The notes: a model not told the origin generated them from the letters alone. A DNA stretch of 64,000 nt from Pseudomonas piscis (GCF_009380155.1 NZ_WHUV01000002.1:620001-684000), one strand, 5' to 3'; positions 16,683 to 26,990 are shown, numbered from the stretch's first letter. Made by a program: numbers and translations.

Positions 16683-17639
16683 ATGACCGAAGCAACCCCG
16701 CTTTCCCCTCAATCCATTCTTGTTCTCGGCGCCGGGGAGCTTGGTCTCCCAGTTTTGCGCAATCTCGTGCGAGTGGCAAAACGCGCCCCCGGTTCCCAAA
16801 TTAGCGTTCTTCTCCGGGAGTCGACAATCAACACTCAGATATCGGAGAAAAAGGCCGAAATCGATGAGCTTCGCGGGCTGGGCATTCAGATGGTCGCAGC
16901 TGACCTGGTGAACGATTCAATTGAACAGCTAGCTGAAGTGTTCGCCCGGTTTGATACCGTCATAGGCTGTGCCGGCATGGTCGCGGGTCGAGAAACCCCC
17001 ATGAAACTGGCAACAGCAGCACTAAGATCGGGGGTGAAGCGCTACTTCCCGTGGCAATTTGGCGTAGATTTCGAAGTGATCGGTCGGGGCAGCCCCCAAG
17101 ATCTTTTCGATTCTCAACTCGATGTACGCGAGGCGCTTCGCGCGCAAGACAAAACTGAATGGGTCATTATCTCGACGGGCATGTTCACCAGCTTCCTTTT
17201 CGAGCCCGTATTTGAGGTCGTCGACTTCGACAATGACACCGTTAACGCTCTCGGCAGTCTTGAGAACAGCGTGACGCTCACTACACCAGACGACATCGGC
17301 GCTCTCACGGCGGAAATCGTCTTCTTCGAGCCTCGCTTCCGCAACGAGATTGTCTATCTCTCAGGCGACACGGTGTCGTATGGACAAGTCGCGAACATCC
17401 TCGAAAATGCGCTCGGTCGTCCGTTCAAAACTAACGTGTGGACTGTTCCGTTCCTGATGGATGAGCTGAGGAAAGACCCTACCCATCACATCAGAAAGTA
17501 CCGTGCTGTATTCGCACAGGGCAGAGGTGTGGCATGGCCTAAATCGGGAACCTTCAACGAACAGCAGTCGATTCCAGTAACCACCGCTGAGCAATGGGCT
17601 CGGGCGAACCTTGGGGCAAGTGAGCGCGACGATAGATAG
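16683..17639 (+). CDS. NmrA-like / aromatic alcohol (isoflavone) reductase family protein
   Basis: AGGAGGAATC immediately precedes the ATG. The 318-residue protein opens with a Rossmann dinucleotide motif, ILVLGAGELGLPVLRNLVR (G-x-G-x-x-G type), then VAADLVNDSIEQLAEVFARF and FDTVIGCAGM, followed by VKRYFPWQFGVDFEVIG, the pattern of atypical short-chain reductases of the NmrA/isoflavone-reductase group that bind NADPH. It lacks the classical Tyr-x-x-x-Lys pair. It is divergent from the HxlR gene, its probable regulator, and looks like metabolic or detoxification cargo rather than defence. Substrate unknown. Confidence 0.85.
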   Translation: MTEATPLSPQSILVLGAGELGLPVLRNLVRVAKRAPGSQISVLLRESTINTQISEKKAEIDELRGLGIQMVAADLVNDSIEQLAEVFARFDTVIGCAGMVAGRETPMKLATAALRSGVKRYFPWQFGVDFEVIGRGSPQDLFDSQLDVREALRAQDKTEWVIISTGMFTSFLFEPVFEVVDFDNDTVNALGSLENSVTLTTPDDIGALTAEIVFFEPRFRNEIVYLSGDTVSYGQVANILENALGRPFKTNVWTVPFLMDELRKDPTHHIRKYRAVFAQGRGVAWPKSGTFNEQQSIPVTTAEQWARANLGASERDDR

Positions 17640-18088
17640 CTGATTTGCCGGCAACCCCCTAGGCTCGTCAGTGGACGCTGATAACAGGTTGAGCGTTTAG
17701 AGGACGACAAGCTATCTAGACTTCAGCGTAGAGCCTCAGTGTCCGCAATGGGTCGATTTCTGCCGGTCAAGACGTACCCTTGTGCTGGTCAATGAACTAG
17801 CCCACGCAAATGACCAGCTTTGTACAGCTGGAAATCGATGGCAGCTGATAGAAATGGCTGGCCTTAAGACGAAAGCGTTAGATTTCTGTCGCCGATCGCT
17901 TGTGAGCTTCTGCTTCGTTATCCCCACACGACCGTAGCTGGAACTCAGGGTCTAAAGGCATAAGCCTCGCAAACGATCCTCGCCCACTCTCCAGACATTT
18001 CACTGAACGCCTGGACGAGCGGCTTAGAAATCGTGAACCCAGGCGACGCTGTATGGTGGTTGCTAAGCTGCTACCTACAACGGTCAGG
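17640..18088. other. Gene-free stretch with remnants
   Basis: No intact gene. The segment 18015-18048 is 31/34 identical to part of the HEPN gene at 12837-12870 and on the reverse strand reads WVHDF, stop, AAR, in place of WVHDFCAAR. The rest shows ORFs broken by stops, consistent with decayed DNA. Confidence 0.5.
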
Positions 18089-21000
18089 CTAGAGCCATCC
18101 GTTCTCAGATGTCATGGATGAAGGCCTGGTGGTCGCGATGATGACGCCGTCCTCTGAGGTCACCGTTGCCAAGTACCCCTCAGATTTCATAGCGTTGACC
18201 AACCTCCGGTTTGAATCGGTGTTTCTTACCTTGATCTTCTTGACCTTCGCGCTTACGGTTTTGAAGTCCTCATCGTCGAGCAACCCTAGAGCTGCAGCAA
18301 CGTCCGGCCACTTCATCCCTGGAAGACATTGTGTCAGCATTTCAGAGCGATGCTCCGGGATGAGGCTTGCGTTGCGAACCAGATGTCGCAGCACAGGCGT
18401 CAGCGAATCAGCAAACCTTTCGCCAGCTTGGTTGGCTAGCGCAGATACACGGCCGAGCTCAGGAACCGCTTCGGGTTTGCTTTCAATCGTCTCCAGGCTA
18501 AGCCCTGACCACATCTGAATTTTCAGTGTGAGTGGCAACGCTTTGCTTCTGCTCAGCGTGAGCATCGAGTTGAGTTGGAGCGAGCCGATATCGATCTCAG
18601 CTTTTGCTAGATCCCACCGTTCAACCAGGTACTGGCCTTCGAGGTGTGGGCAAGTATTCAATACGATGTCCCTGACCTCCGAGCTGTATGGAAGGAATGA
18701 TGAGGCCACCAGCATGACCCAGCGCCCCGCAGGTAAGACCGCTTTGATCATTGATAGATCTTGGAGCACGACTCCATCGAGCAGTACCTTGAGCACGTCA
18801 TTACTGATGCTGGGTGAGCTCAGAAGATACTGTTGCAGCGCCCAGTCTGTGCTCGTTGACTGCCACAGCGTTTCCTTGAGAGCCGATGCATTCCGAGCGA
18901 TGAAGGCGGTGAACACCGTTGTGGGTTCCGATCCGACTTCCTCGCCCGAAACGTGGCGGTCTGGCGCAATGAGCTTCTCAAAAAAGATCCACACAGCGTC
19001 GGCCTTGGCCACCAGGCGATCACTTTCAAGTGCCTTTGCCCAAAGATGTCTCGGGGCGTCATTGAGTGTGTGCAGGTCACAGGTCGTTTGATCGAAGAGT
19101 CGATTTGTCAGGTCGTCATCTGTATCCAGTTCTGCTAGTAAACTGGCCAAGGAATCGCTTGATTCATCCAGGACAGCGGACTGACCTAGCAATGCGCTAC
19201 CGAGCTCATCGGCGTGTGATAGCAGATAATCACCGAGCCCATTGATGCCCAAAGCCTGCAGTCTACGCAGAGACACGATGCCCACATCTGCAGGTTCGGA
19301 TTTGGCGTCTGTGGAATGCTGTCCAGCTTCCGACTTCGCGCAGATCAGCGATAGCATTGGCAGGTTGATCTTGATGCAGCGCCAGTCGATCAGCCTTTCG
19401 AGGTCTGCGAGACTCATCATATGGCCCAGTGAGGCAAACTGGACTGGGTAAGCCCTGAGCCACCCCCAAGCTCCCACATTGCTCTCTAATCCTGGCATCA
19501 GTCGTGATACATCCTCCAGCCAATCGATCGTAGGAACCAGATCCGTTGAAGCGCCATCGGCAAGGGTCTTGAAGTCGGATTCTGACAGGTTGTCGGCGAT
19601 GACTTTGACGAGGGACTGACGAGCCTCGCTTCCTTCAAACACCCCGCCAGCGTCCCCCGTGTGCCTGGCGTCGAAAAGGCTCTGAAACAGTTTGGGTTCT
19701 AGGCGGTACACGGCGCGGATAAATTCAGCCCCTTCTGTTCGGTTCAAAAGATCGCGTACAGCGACGGCCATTCGTTGGGGGTGTTCGTTTAGGCCGCTCT
19801 TGAGTATGTGGCTTAGCTGGGCATCTGCTGAGTTAGTTGCGAACGAGGTTGGTCGGGCGCTGAGACAGGCGATCAAGTCGACGATGATCCCCCTGCCCTC
19901 GTCTAGCTCGTCGCTCTTAAGCTTCTCCAGCACTGTACTAGGGCTATCGACAGGCGTGGATACCTCAGGCAGCACGCCACGTCTAAGCGAAAGGATCAGA
20001 TCTTTGTCACCAGGTGTCAGCGAACCTTGATAGAAATAACCAAGGTAGTCCGTGTAGTCGGCGTCGAGGAAACCATGCAGCATCAGATAGCTCACGACGT
20101 CCAAGCCCAGGAGATTGTTCCTTACGACGTTTCCATAACCTTTGCTGACCGCGGTCTTGAACGACATCCTGATGACCTGATCCGATTGCCTCTCCACCGC
20201 TGCGATTTCCTCCGCGATGGTGCTAAGTCGCCGGCCAAGCAAAGCATGGCGCTTTTCATAGGATGTAGCGTTGAGTAGCTCATCCTTTGGGACATTCCGA
20301 GATGGGTTTCTGATTGACCGACCATAGTCATCCACGACAACCATTGAGAGGGGCCCGGCTTGATTCATTAATACGTCGAACACCTCGTCGGTCACGAACT
20401 GCTGAGGCGTGTACCGAGTACCAGCGATTAAGACATGGGTTGCCATGTCGATCTCGGCTAATCGAAGAAGCGCAAACCAAACGTAGGCCCTCAGCTCAGT
20501 AACATTGTTGGCCAGTTCGAAGATCCGGTCATCTCGCTCACGCCGCAAGTCATCAAGCCGCTTGGCATTGGCGCTGTTCTCCTGGTTTTTCCAGGCAGCC
20601 AGTCCCTTGATGACGCCATAAACCGCCCCTCGGCGTTTGACCAGGTCGGCGTACGCTCCGGGATGCAGATTTCGAACGGCGACAATCGCAAACAGCTTGT
20701 CTGGCTCTAGGCGTAGGCCGCTGGCAAGGATATTTGAGAACATATCGAATTCATTGACGATATTTTTCACCAGCCGGAGGTCATCGATGTAGTAGCAGAC
20801 CGTCTCCACCAATCGACGGTCAAGATGTTCGCCCAAGGGTTTCGATTTGAAGGTTCGATGGTTCAGCAGCTCCATCATCTTTTCTTGGGAGTTTTCCGAG
20901 TTGATCACGGGGATCACTGGGATGATGAGGTCAAAAAACTTGGTTTTCTCGCCGACGACGAACATTTCATCGCGCAGCGCGTAGACGAAATAGACGGGGC

Positions 21001-22036
21001 GTTTCACCTGAGGTGATTGCTTGATAATGAAATTGATTTCTCGCAATCGGGTGAAGACGTCATGGATGCCGAACCGATCGAGATCCTCAATGATCACTAC
21101 GTCAATGCTGCTGCGTTCAAAGCAGTAAATGATCTCATCGATATTTTTGTGCAGGACGGAGCCATGGTGGGTGGTCTCCAATTTCCCGCCTTTGAGCGTC
21201 AACCCATCGATACTGAAAAGCGAACACAACCTCAGACACGTGTGTAGCAGGAATATGCACCCTAACAAGCCGATCCCGACGGCCAGCGGGCTCGGGATCA
21301 ACAGCAGCCATTCCATGAGCCAAGTCGGTTCGATCTTCGGCAGCTTTTCTGCCACAGGAACGTAAAGTCTCAGCGCTGCCAAAATGAGGGCGCCATAGCA
21401 GAGCGTTTTCCACCAGATCTTCAGGCCGGAAGCCTGATCGATCCTCTTAAGGCGGGTCTTGGGAAGCGTCTTTGCTGGGACGGCGTACAGGAGCTGCTGG
21501 ACGATCGTCTCCTCGATCCGAGCAACGAGATCGGACTCAGCCTTGTTTGCCTCGGATTTAGATTCCGGCCCTGCCTTGGTGGAGGATTCGGAGGGCCGCG
21601 GAGAATCCGAGGCCCCGTCGGTATCGCTAACAAGCTCAGACGCCCCGGAGATTTCGTTATCCTTGCCGAAGGTAGCCAACGAAACAAACGCGTAGACAAA
21701 CTCTGGGTGGCGGTGGACGAAGGTGCGAAGCACGCTGCTCTTCCCTGCCCCGTACTCCCCCGTAATAGCGATGTTCCTGACTTGATCGTTCCTCAGACCG
21801 TTCAATAACTCCCGCTCATACCGCTCTATCTTGCCAGGCTCAATGAGCACTGGGGTTAGCGGCTGGAACAGATTTTCATGAGTAGGTGTGGCCAAGAACG
21901 CATATGCGGCCTTATAAGCAGCGACGACCGCGCAAGGGTATCGCTTCAGGGCGGCCAGCTTGCGGCGAGTCTCGTTGTTCCAGACGATATAGGCATGTAC
22001 TGCCCGGTGATAAATGGCGCGCAAGCGAATGAACAT
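18089..22036 (-). CDS. YobI-like membrane-associated P-loop NTPase, 1315 residues
   Basis: GGAG upstream selects the ATG at 22036 over a TTG four codons earlier. Residues 93-101 read GEYGAGKSS (Walker A) and 313-322 VVIIEDLDRF (Walker B). Between them lie two hydrophobic stretches at about 209-228 and 242-272 that should span the membrane. The layout, with an early P-loop, an intramembrane insert within the ATPase and a long helical C-terminal region, is that of the YobI-type P-loop NTPases found in conflict-system contexts. The rest of the protein is helical, likely a sensor or regulatory scaffold. It is transcribed alone. A role in antiviral defence is inference from family and context. Confidence 0.7.
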   Translation of the reverse strand: MFIRLRAIYHRAVHAYIVWNNETRRKLAALKRYPCAVVAAYKAAYAFLATPTHENLFQPLTPVLIEPGKIERYERELLNGLRNDQVRNIAITGEYGAGKSSVLRTFVHRHPEFVYAFVSLATFGKDNEISGASELVSDTDGASDSPRPSESSTKAGPESKSEANKAESDLVARIEETIVQQLLYAVPAKTLPKTRLKRIDQASGLKIWWKTLCYGALILAALRLYVPVAEKLPKIEPTWLMEWLLLIPSPLAVGIGLLGCIFLLHTCLRLCSLFSIDGLTLKGGKLETTHHGSVLHKNIDEIIYCFERSSIDVVIIEDLDRFGIHDVFTRLREINFIIKQSPQVKRPVYFVYALRDEMFVVGEKTKFFDLIIPVIPVINSENSQEKMMELLNHRTFKSKPLGEHLDRRLVETVCYYIDDLRLVKNIVNEFDMFSNILASGLRLEPDKLFAIVAVRNLHPGAYADLVKRRGAVYGVIKGLAAWKNQENSANAKRLDDLRRERDDRIFELANNVTELRAYVWFALLRLAEIDMATHVLIAGTRYTPQQFVTDEVFDVLMNQAGPLSMVVVDDYGRSIRNPSRNVPKDELLNATSYEKRHALLGRRLSTIAEEIAAVERQSDQVIRMSFKTAVSKGYGNVVRNNLLGLDVVSYLMLHGFLDADYTDYLGYFYQGSLTPGDKDLILSLRRGVLPEVSTPVDSPSTVLEKLKSDELDEGRGIIVDLIACLSARPTSFATNSADAQLSHILKSGLNEHPQRMAVAVRDLLNRTEGAEFIRAVYRLEPKLFQSLFDARHTGDAGGVFEGSEARQSLVKVIADNLSESDFKTLADGASTDLVPTIDWLEDVSRLMPGLESNVGAWGWLRAYPVQFASLGHMMSLADLERLIDWRCIKINLPMLSLICAKSEAGQHSTDAKSEPADVGIVSLRRLQALGINGLGDYLLSHADELGSALLGQSAVLDESSDSLASLLAELDTDDDLTNRLFDQTTCDLHTLNDAPRHLWAKALESDRLVAKADAVWIFFEKLIAPDRHVSGEEVGSEPTTVFTAFIARNASALKETLWQSTSTDWALQQYLLSSPSISNDVLKVLLDGVVLQDLSMIKAVLPAGRWVMLVASSFLPYSSEVRDIVLNTCPHLEGQYLVERWDLAKAEIDIGSLQLNSMLTLSRSKALPLTLKIQMWSGLSLETIESKPEAVPELGRVSALANQAGERFADSLTPVLRHLVRNASLIPEHRSEMLTQCLPGMKWPDVAAALGLLDDEDFKTVSAKVKKIKVRNTDSNRRLVNAMKSEGYLATVTSEDGVIIATTRPSSMTSENGWL

Positions 22037-22478
22037 CCGTGTCTCCAAGCAGGCTGGCGGCTACCAGGCATTCATCTGCCGAAGACTGAATGATCGATCT
22101 TGGGTCTGAGCGGGAAGGTGAACTTCCGGTGAGCCTGATACGAGGATTGGGATGATAGCTCACGGCCATCTTCGCCTGCGAACCCTTTGTTCACCAGGCA
22201 AGAGCTAGGCGCTAGTTTACCTCTGCACTATCCGCACGCATGACCAGGCCGGGAAAGGATTAATTAGGCTGAGAAGAACGTTATTTGGGCTGGCCTAGCC
22301 GGTGCTGCCGGATCGAGAATCTTGGGAGCTTGGACGTCGTGTGCATATGGAGTGTCGGTGAGCAGCTAGTCGTCAACAGAAGATTCCCATAAGCATGCGC
22401 GGTGAATGACTTGTTGCCCGCGCATACCCTCGCCTGCAAAATATCCAAGCTCATGGTGGAAGCTCACGACTGACGTCC
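22037..22478. other. Intergenic region between the YobI-like gene and the helicase gene
   Basis: Both neighbours are on the reverse strand, so this should hold the YobI promoter and the end of the helicase transcript. No convincing ORF, hairpin terminator or repeat is visible. Confidence 0.4.
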
Positions 22479-25286
22479 CTACATGCGTTTCCTCTGCGGC
22501 TTGTATTTGCACCTGGGATAGGTTGAGCAGGATTGGAATTCTCCGTACGGCCCTCGTCGCCATATCAGCTCCCCTACCTTACAGCCTGGACAGACAGGCC
22601 CTTTGGCCTTGGCGGGAGCTTGCGCAGCCACCCCGGCAGAGGCCCTATCGGACTTGAGTTCAGAGGACGCCGGCTGTGTTATCGCTCGTCCGTTGTCATC
22701 ACAGGGGGCTACGAAACCTTCGTCGATCAACTCTTGCAGGAAAGATGAGCGGCGTCCTGCGACTGTGAACATCGCAACGCTGCGCCTTGCCCTCGTCAGT
22801 GCGACGTAGAAAAGCCGGCGTTCCTCGCTGGAGGGAAATGTGTCGCCCTGCGGCATAACCAGGGAGAACAGCGGGTCGTCAACTTTAACGTTTGGAAACC
22901 CGCGCATGACCATGCCGGGCAGAATCACATAGTCAGCCTCGTCACCCTTTGAGGTGTGCACGGTCTTGAACCTGAATGCCATGCGATCCCCAAACCGTTG
23001 CTGCCAATCGTCACTCAGGAATTTGGCGTCCAGCTTGTAGCGCCCCAATACGAAGACGTTCACTTTACCGCCTCGCCCCAAAGGCACTCTCCCCTCGCAG
23101 ATCTGCTGGTAGAGACGCTCGACATACATATCAACCGCTTGGGCTACTTTGTTTCGGTGTCCGACCTGTATAGCCTGGAAAGCGGGCCCGATGGCCTCCG
23201 TCACAGAGTTCACGTTCTTCTGGAACTGCGCAGGGTTCTTCGATACGAATCGGCTTGAGACGTCACAAATGGCCTGCGGGCATCTGAACGTCGTTTCAAG
23301 CCGGAGAACCTGGCCATGGCCATACCAGGGTTTAAAACCTGTCATGACGGAAACGTCAGCGCCCGCGAAGCGATTGATCGATTGCCAGTCGTCCCCAACG
23401 GCGAACAGAAACCGATTAGGCTGCCGAACGAGAGCCTTGCAAAGTCGGGCTCGTGCTCGCGATGCGTCCTGATACTCATCGGCCATAACCAGGTCGTACG
23501 GCGACCGGTGCCCTGCTTCCAAATACCCTGCAGCCTTGTTAATCATGTCTTCGAAGTCGATTCCGTTCTCTGCGGCCAAGGCTCCGTTCCATTTCTTGAC
23601 TACAGGAATCAACAGGTCAACGAACATCTCGAACCGGTACTTGAAGGCCCCACTGTCCATTTCGGCCAAGCGAGCCATCAAATCCTGTTCCGTGTAGCAG
23701 TTGCTTTTGAAGTGGGTGATGAACGTCCGGATCAGCCCGAGCATGTCGGCATGCTTGATGGGTTCCAGACCATTGGAAGGGATCGGTCGATCAGGGTTTG
23801 GATCGAGCTCGATGCCCCTGTCGGTGAGCTCTTTTGCAAGGTGGGTGAACGCTTGCCCAGTGCGGACTTGATGCGAAAGCGTTTCGATCAGACGTGTTCC
23901 CTTCTGCTTGTGGATCTGGCGCTTCCACGCCACCCCGTCCAAGTATTTCTTGAACTGCTCAGGCGGCTGGCCATCTTCGTCCAGAGCAAAATGCTCATGG
24001 TAGAGATTTAGACCTGGGTAGAAGAAATCCGGGAAGTACTGACGATGTTCTGACGTCGCAGTCGGGTGCTCGTACTCACGCTCGTACTGGTAGTCAACAC
24101 CGTTGTAAAAAAGCCAGTTGGCGATGATGCACTCTTCCTGGCTGGCCACCTCCTCGCCTTTTAGGGTGACCAGTTTTCCCTCGCCGTCCGAGTTTGTCGT
24201 ATCAAACAGCTTGTCTTTACGCGAAAGAGGCAGGTGCCGGCCAAACACTAAACGGAAAATGTCCCAACGCGTACGGAATGCTGGAGACTTGTCTTTGAGG
24301 TCATCAACGATTTCGCCCAGCTTGGCCAACGCGAGATGCTCTTTACGCGCCCAGGCGGGTACATGAGGTGTGCTGCCGGTAGCCGAACCTATGATCTTCA
24401 GCCCTAACGAATGGAATGTCATGGCTGCGATCTCGACGCTAGGCTGGCCAAGGCGCTCAAGAGAGGCATTGGCCCGAGCTTGCAGCTCTGCAGCAGCATC
24501 CTTGTTGTAAGCCAGCATGACGATCGATGTGGGGCTGACAATCCCCCGGTGCATGGCATAGATAGCCTTGGCGACCATGGTGGAGGTCTTGCCAGAGCCA
24601 GCCGATGCGACAACCTGAACCCGATTGTCAAAGCACACCACTGCCGCCGCCTGCTCGTCAGTTAAAGGCTTACTTTCTACCTTGTCGAAAAGCTCCCGGC
24701 AGTCACTAAGCTCTCGCTTCGTGTGCAGCTTGTTGCGCTCTTCCCATGTGCTCGCCCAATCGGACATCCACCGTTCGATGTCGAGCTCAGCTTGGGTATA
24801 CCCATCATTCAGATGAGCCCTCACCTCTGGGGTTTCAAGCAGCTCTTTCAGCGCCGCAACGCTCAACTCCAGGGTTGGTTTGCTACGCATTAATGCTTGC
24901 TGGTTTTCATGGGTGAGCCAGCGGTGCTTTTGATCAGCGGTTGCTAGGGTATGATCAACTTCTGCGAGCCACTCGGACAGCTTGGCATAGTAGGAATCGA
25001 AGCGTTGGCAGCGGGATCGTTTGAGTAGATCGCCCACCGCACGGTGCAGAGCTGGAGCGCGTAGGTTCGACAGTCCACCAAAGCGCACGCCGGTGCCTGC
25101 AGGCCACACCAGTTCCGACCAGAGCATGCGGCTTTTGATTTCAAAGCTTGGGAGCGTTTCAGGCGTTATGTGGTATTGCTCTCCACCGACGGCCACAACA
25201 AGACGATCGCTCTCGACGAGAAGACGCCAGTTGGCTGATCTAGTCAGCAAGCGCCCTAGCCTGGATGGCGTCCATTCCAAAAACAT
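22479..25286 (-). CDS. UvrD/HelD-like superfamily I DNA helicase with C-terminal topoisomerase zinc ribbon
   Basis: The 935-residue protein has an N-terminal domain like that of DNA helicase IV (residues 1-90), then VVASAGSGKTSTM (Walker A, 225-237). Later come MADEYQDASRAR (Walker B), TVHTSKGDEADYVILPG (motif V) and RRLFYVALTRARRSVA (motif VI). The last 37 residues, CPGCKVGEL...CSTYPRCKYK, form a topoisomerase-type four-Cys zinc finger. A segment around residues 380-480 (NWLFYNGVDYQYEREYEHPT) resembles a PD-(D/E)xK-like insertion. The architecture suits unwinding and possibly cutting DNA. It stands alone between a YobI-like gene and IS remnants, and AGGA precedes the start. Confidence 0.85.
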   Translation of the reverse strand: MFLEWTPSRLGRLLTRSANWRLLVESDRLVVAVGGEQYHITPETLPSFEIKSRMLWSELVWPAGTGVRFGGLSNLRAPALHRAVGDLLKRSRCQRFDSYYAKLSEWLAEVDHTLATADQKHRWLTHENQQALMRSKPTLELSVAALKELLETPEVRAHLNDGYTQAELDIERWMSDWASTWEERNKLHTKRELSDCRELFDKVESKPLTDEQAAAVVCFDNRVQVVASAGSGKTSTMVAKAIYAMHRGIVSPTSIVMLAYNKDAAAELQARANASLERLGQPSVEIAAMTFHSLGLKIIGSATGSTPHVPAWARKEHLALAKLGEIVDDLKDKSPAFRTRWDIFRLVFGRHLPLSRKDKLFDTTNSDGEGKLVTLKGEEVASQEECIIANWLFYNGVDYQYEREYEHPTATSEHRQYFPDFFYPGLNLYHEHFALDEDGQPPEQFKKYLDGVAWKRQIHKQKGTRLIETLSHQVRTGQAFTHLAKELTDRGIELDPNPDRPIPSNGLEPIKHADMLGLIRTFITHFKSNCYTEQDLMARLAEMDSGAFKYRFEMFVDLLIPVVKKWNGALAAENGIDFEDMINKAAGYLEAGHRSPYDLVMADEYQDASRARARLCKALVRQPNRFLFAVGDDWQSINRFAGADVSVMTGFKPWYGHGQVLRLETTFRCPQAICDVSSRFVSKNPAQFQKNVNSVTEAIGPAFQAIQVGHRNKVAQAVDMYVERLYQQICEGRVPLGRGGKVNVFVLGRYKLDAKFLSDDWQQRFGDRMAFRFKTVHTSKGDEADYVILPGMVMRGFPNVKVDDPLFSLVMPQGDTFPSSEERRLFYVALTRARRSVAMFTVAGRRSSFLQELIDEGFVAPCDDNGRAITQPASSELKSDRASAGVAAQAPAKAKGPVCPGCKVGELIWRRGPYGEFQSCSTYPRCKYKPQRKRM

Positions 25287-25436
25287 ACACGATTCCTACA
25301 GCCAAATAGGCGCGATTCTATCCCAATCTTCAGAGGTTTCGGACGCGCGCGTTGATAGGGGCAGCTCTCTGGTTTATTACCATCCCAGTCGTATCGCGCT
25401 GTCGAATACTGCGACCAATGACTAATCTTCAGACTT

Positions 25437-25850
25437 GTGATCATGCGCCTGGGGCAGCAGGTCGTCCACGCTGATGAAACACCGGGGCACATGCTAGCGC
25501 CGGGCACAAATAAAACCCACCGTTCCTATGTGTGGGCCTACGCCACCAGCCAGTTCTCGGACAGGACAGCAGTGGTTTTTGACTTCAATTCCAGTCGCCG
25601 CCGGAGAGCATACTCGCAACTTTCTGCAAGACTGAAGGGACAGGCTGGTCTGCGATGATTTTGGGGGCTACAAGGCCAGCTTCTAACTCGGCGTGTCCGA
25701 GCTGGGTTACAGCCTGAAACGCTGGATGGCGCTGTCGCGCTATCTGGATGATGGACTTTTTTCGGCATTCCGAGCAGTGGCTAAGGTGCCACTAAACTAC
25801 GTCGGAGAGTCGTGCTCGATCAGGCCATGGATGAGGCTGGGATATAACCG
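25437..25850 (+). pseudogene. Degenerate IS66-family transposase (TnpC) remnant
   Basis: The forward frame at 25437 gives QQVVHADETPGHMLAPGTNK and THRSYVWAYATSQFSD, which closely follow IS66 TnpC. After frame breaks, at about 25690-25760, LGYSLKRWMALSRYLDDG matches the conserved segment before the last catalytic residue, and IRPWMRLG the one after it. About 140 codons of a roughly 510-residue transposase survive, in more than one frame. No IS ends were seen. It marks past insertion next to the 25854 orphan. Confidence 0.75.
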
Positions 25851-25853
25851 ACC

Positions 25854-26795
25854 TCAACGCACAAATTTGGTACTGGTCTTGTCTAAAAATCCGCCCAACG
25901 TGCTCGCTACCGTCTGCAGCTCTGCCTCAAGCCCAGGCCCTTTCCCTACAAATGAATCGCTGAAGAGTTTTACCAGAACCTCCAATGTTGAGATGGCTGA
26001 AGGGAGCGTGGATGCATACAGCTTGAACGCCGTCGCCGCATCCAGATTGATCGAACCGACTCTCGGAGAAAAAGGTACGGCGTGCTTCTCTACCACACGA
26101 CCAAAATTCCTATTCGAGCTAGCGATGACAGGGGCGAGCATGACCCACGCGTCCGGCATCATCTTTAGCGATTGCTTGTTAATGACATGATCCGCATCGA
26201 GGGTTGAGTCAAAAGTCTTAGGCAGGCGCCACTCTTGCTCCCCTGCATTTTCCCATGTGGTTGCACCAGCCGATGAGGACGCTGCCAGACAGTCTGCGGC
26301 CAAGGCTCTGAATTCACTGACTTGCTTGGCTCGGCGCGCTGGGAGCATTTTCTTGCGAATCAGCTCTCGCTCCAAGGACTGGGCTACATCTTCGTAAACT
26401 GTCGCGGCAGCGTCCAGCACGCTCGCAAGCCCTCTATCTCGCCGAAGGTAATTCAGCCACCAAACCATAAGCTCCCTGTAAGGTGAAGTAGCCTTAACCC
26501 AAAGGAAGGAGGCGCCTACCATCTTTTCCGAGGAGAACGTCTGACTGACTGTGATAATTGCATCAGTTGTAATGGGCCAGATCGTTAAGCATTCAGTTCC
26601 CGCCCAATCATAAAGCTCATTTTCAGAGCTGAAAGCTCCGGGTAGCGCGCTAAAGGAATCACCATGCTCCACAACTGTCTTTACTGAGGTTTGGAAGTTT
26701 AAATAGCAGTAGACATGATGATCCCACCTTGCTTCGGTTGCTAAGGCCGCATGTTCCATGTGCTCAACCAAGGTTTGGGTCAGTGAGGATGCCAT
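25854..26795 (-). CDS. Hypothetical protein of 313 residues
   Basis: The product (MASSLTQTLVEHMEHAALAT onward) is soluble with no catalytic signature that I recognise. Notable parts are a Trp-rich centre (SFLWVKATSPYRELMVWWLNYL), a basic region (RKKMLPARRAKQVSEFRA) and a C-terminal helical stretch (GKGPGLEAELQTVASTLGGF). CAGG lies some ten bases before the ATG. Its 3' end abuts the IS66 remnant, so the C-terminus could have been altered by the insertion. Given the neighbourhood, a defence accessory is possible but not shown. Confidence 0.6.
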   Translation of the reverse strand: MASSLTQTLVEHMEHAALATEARWDHHVYCYLNFQTSVKTVVEHGDSFSALPGAFSSENELYDWAGTECLTIWPITTDAIITVSQTFSSEKMVGASFLWVKATSPYRELMVWWLNYLRRDRGLASVLDAAATVYEDVAQSLERELIRKKMLPARRAKQVSEFRALAADCLAASSSAGATTWENAGEQEWRLPKTFDSTLDADHVINKQSLKMMPDAWVMLAPVIASSNRNFGRVVEKHAVPFSPRVGSINLDAATAFKLYASTLPSAISTLEVLVKLFSDSFVGKGPGLEAELQTVASTLGGFLDKTSTKFVR

Positions 26796-26990
26796 GAAGA
26801 TTATTACCTGATCTGCTTTGAGTAGTGGTTCGAAAAACTTGAATAGATCGCATCAGCTTGACTGTGCGCCGAGAGATATTGCGCACATCGAATCTGGAGC
26901 GAGAATTGTGACAGATGGCCTTCTGGTGGAGGCTTGATGGTTAGACGATGTGGGCGGACGCGACCAGCCCATTGCAAGGTCAAAGCTTCT

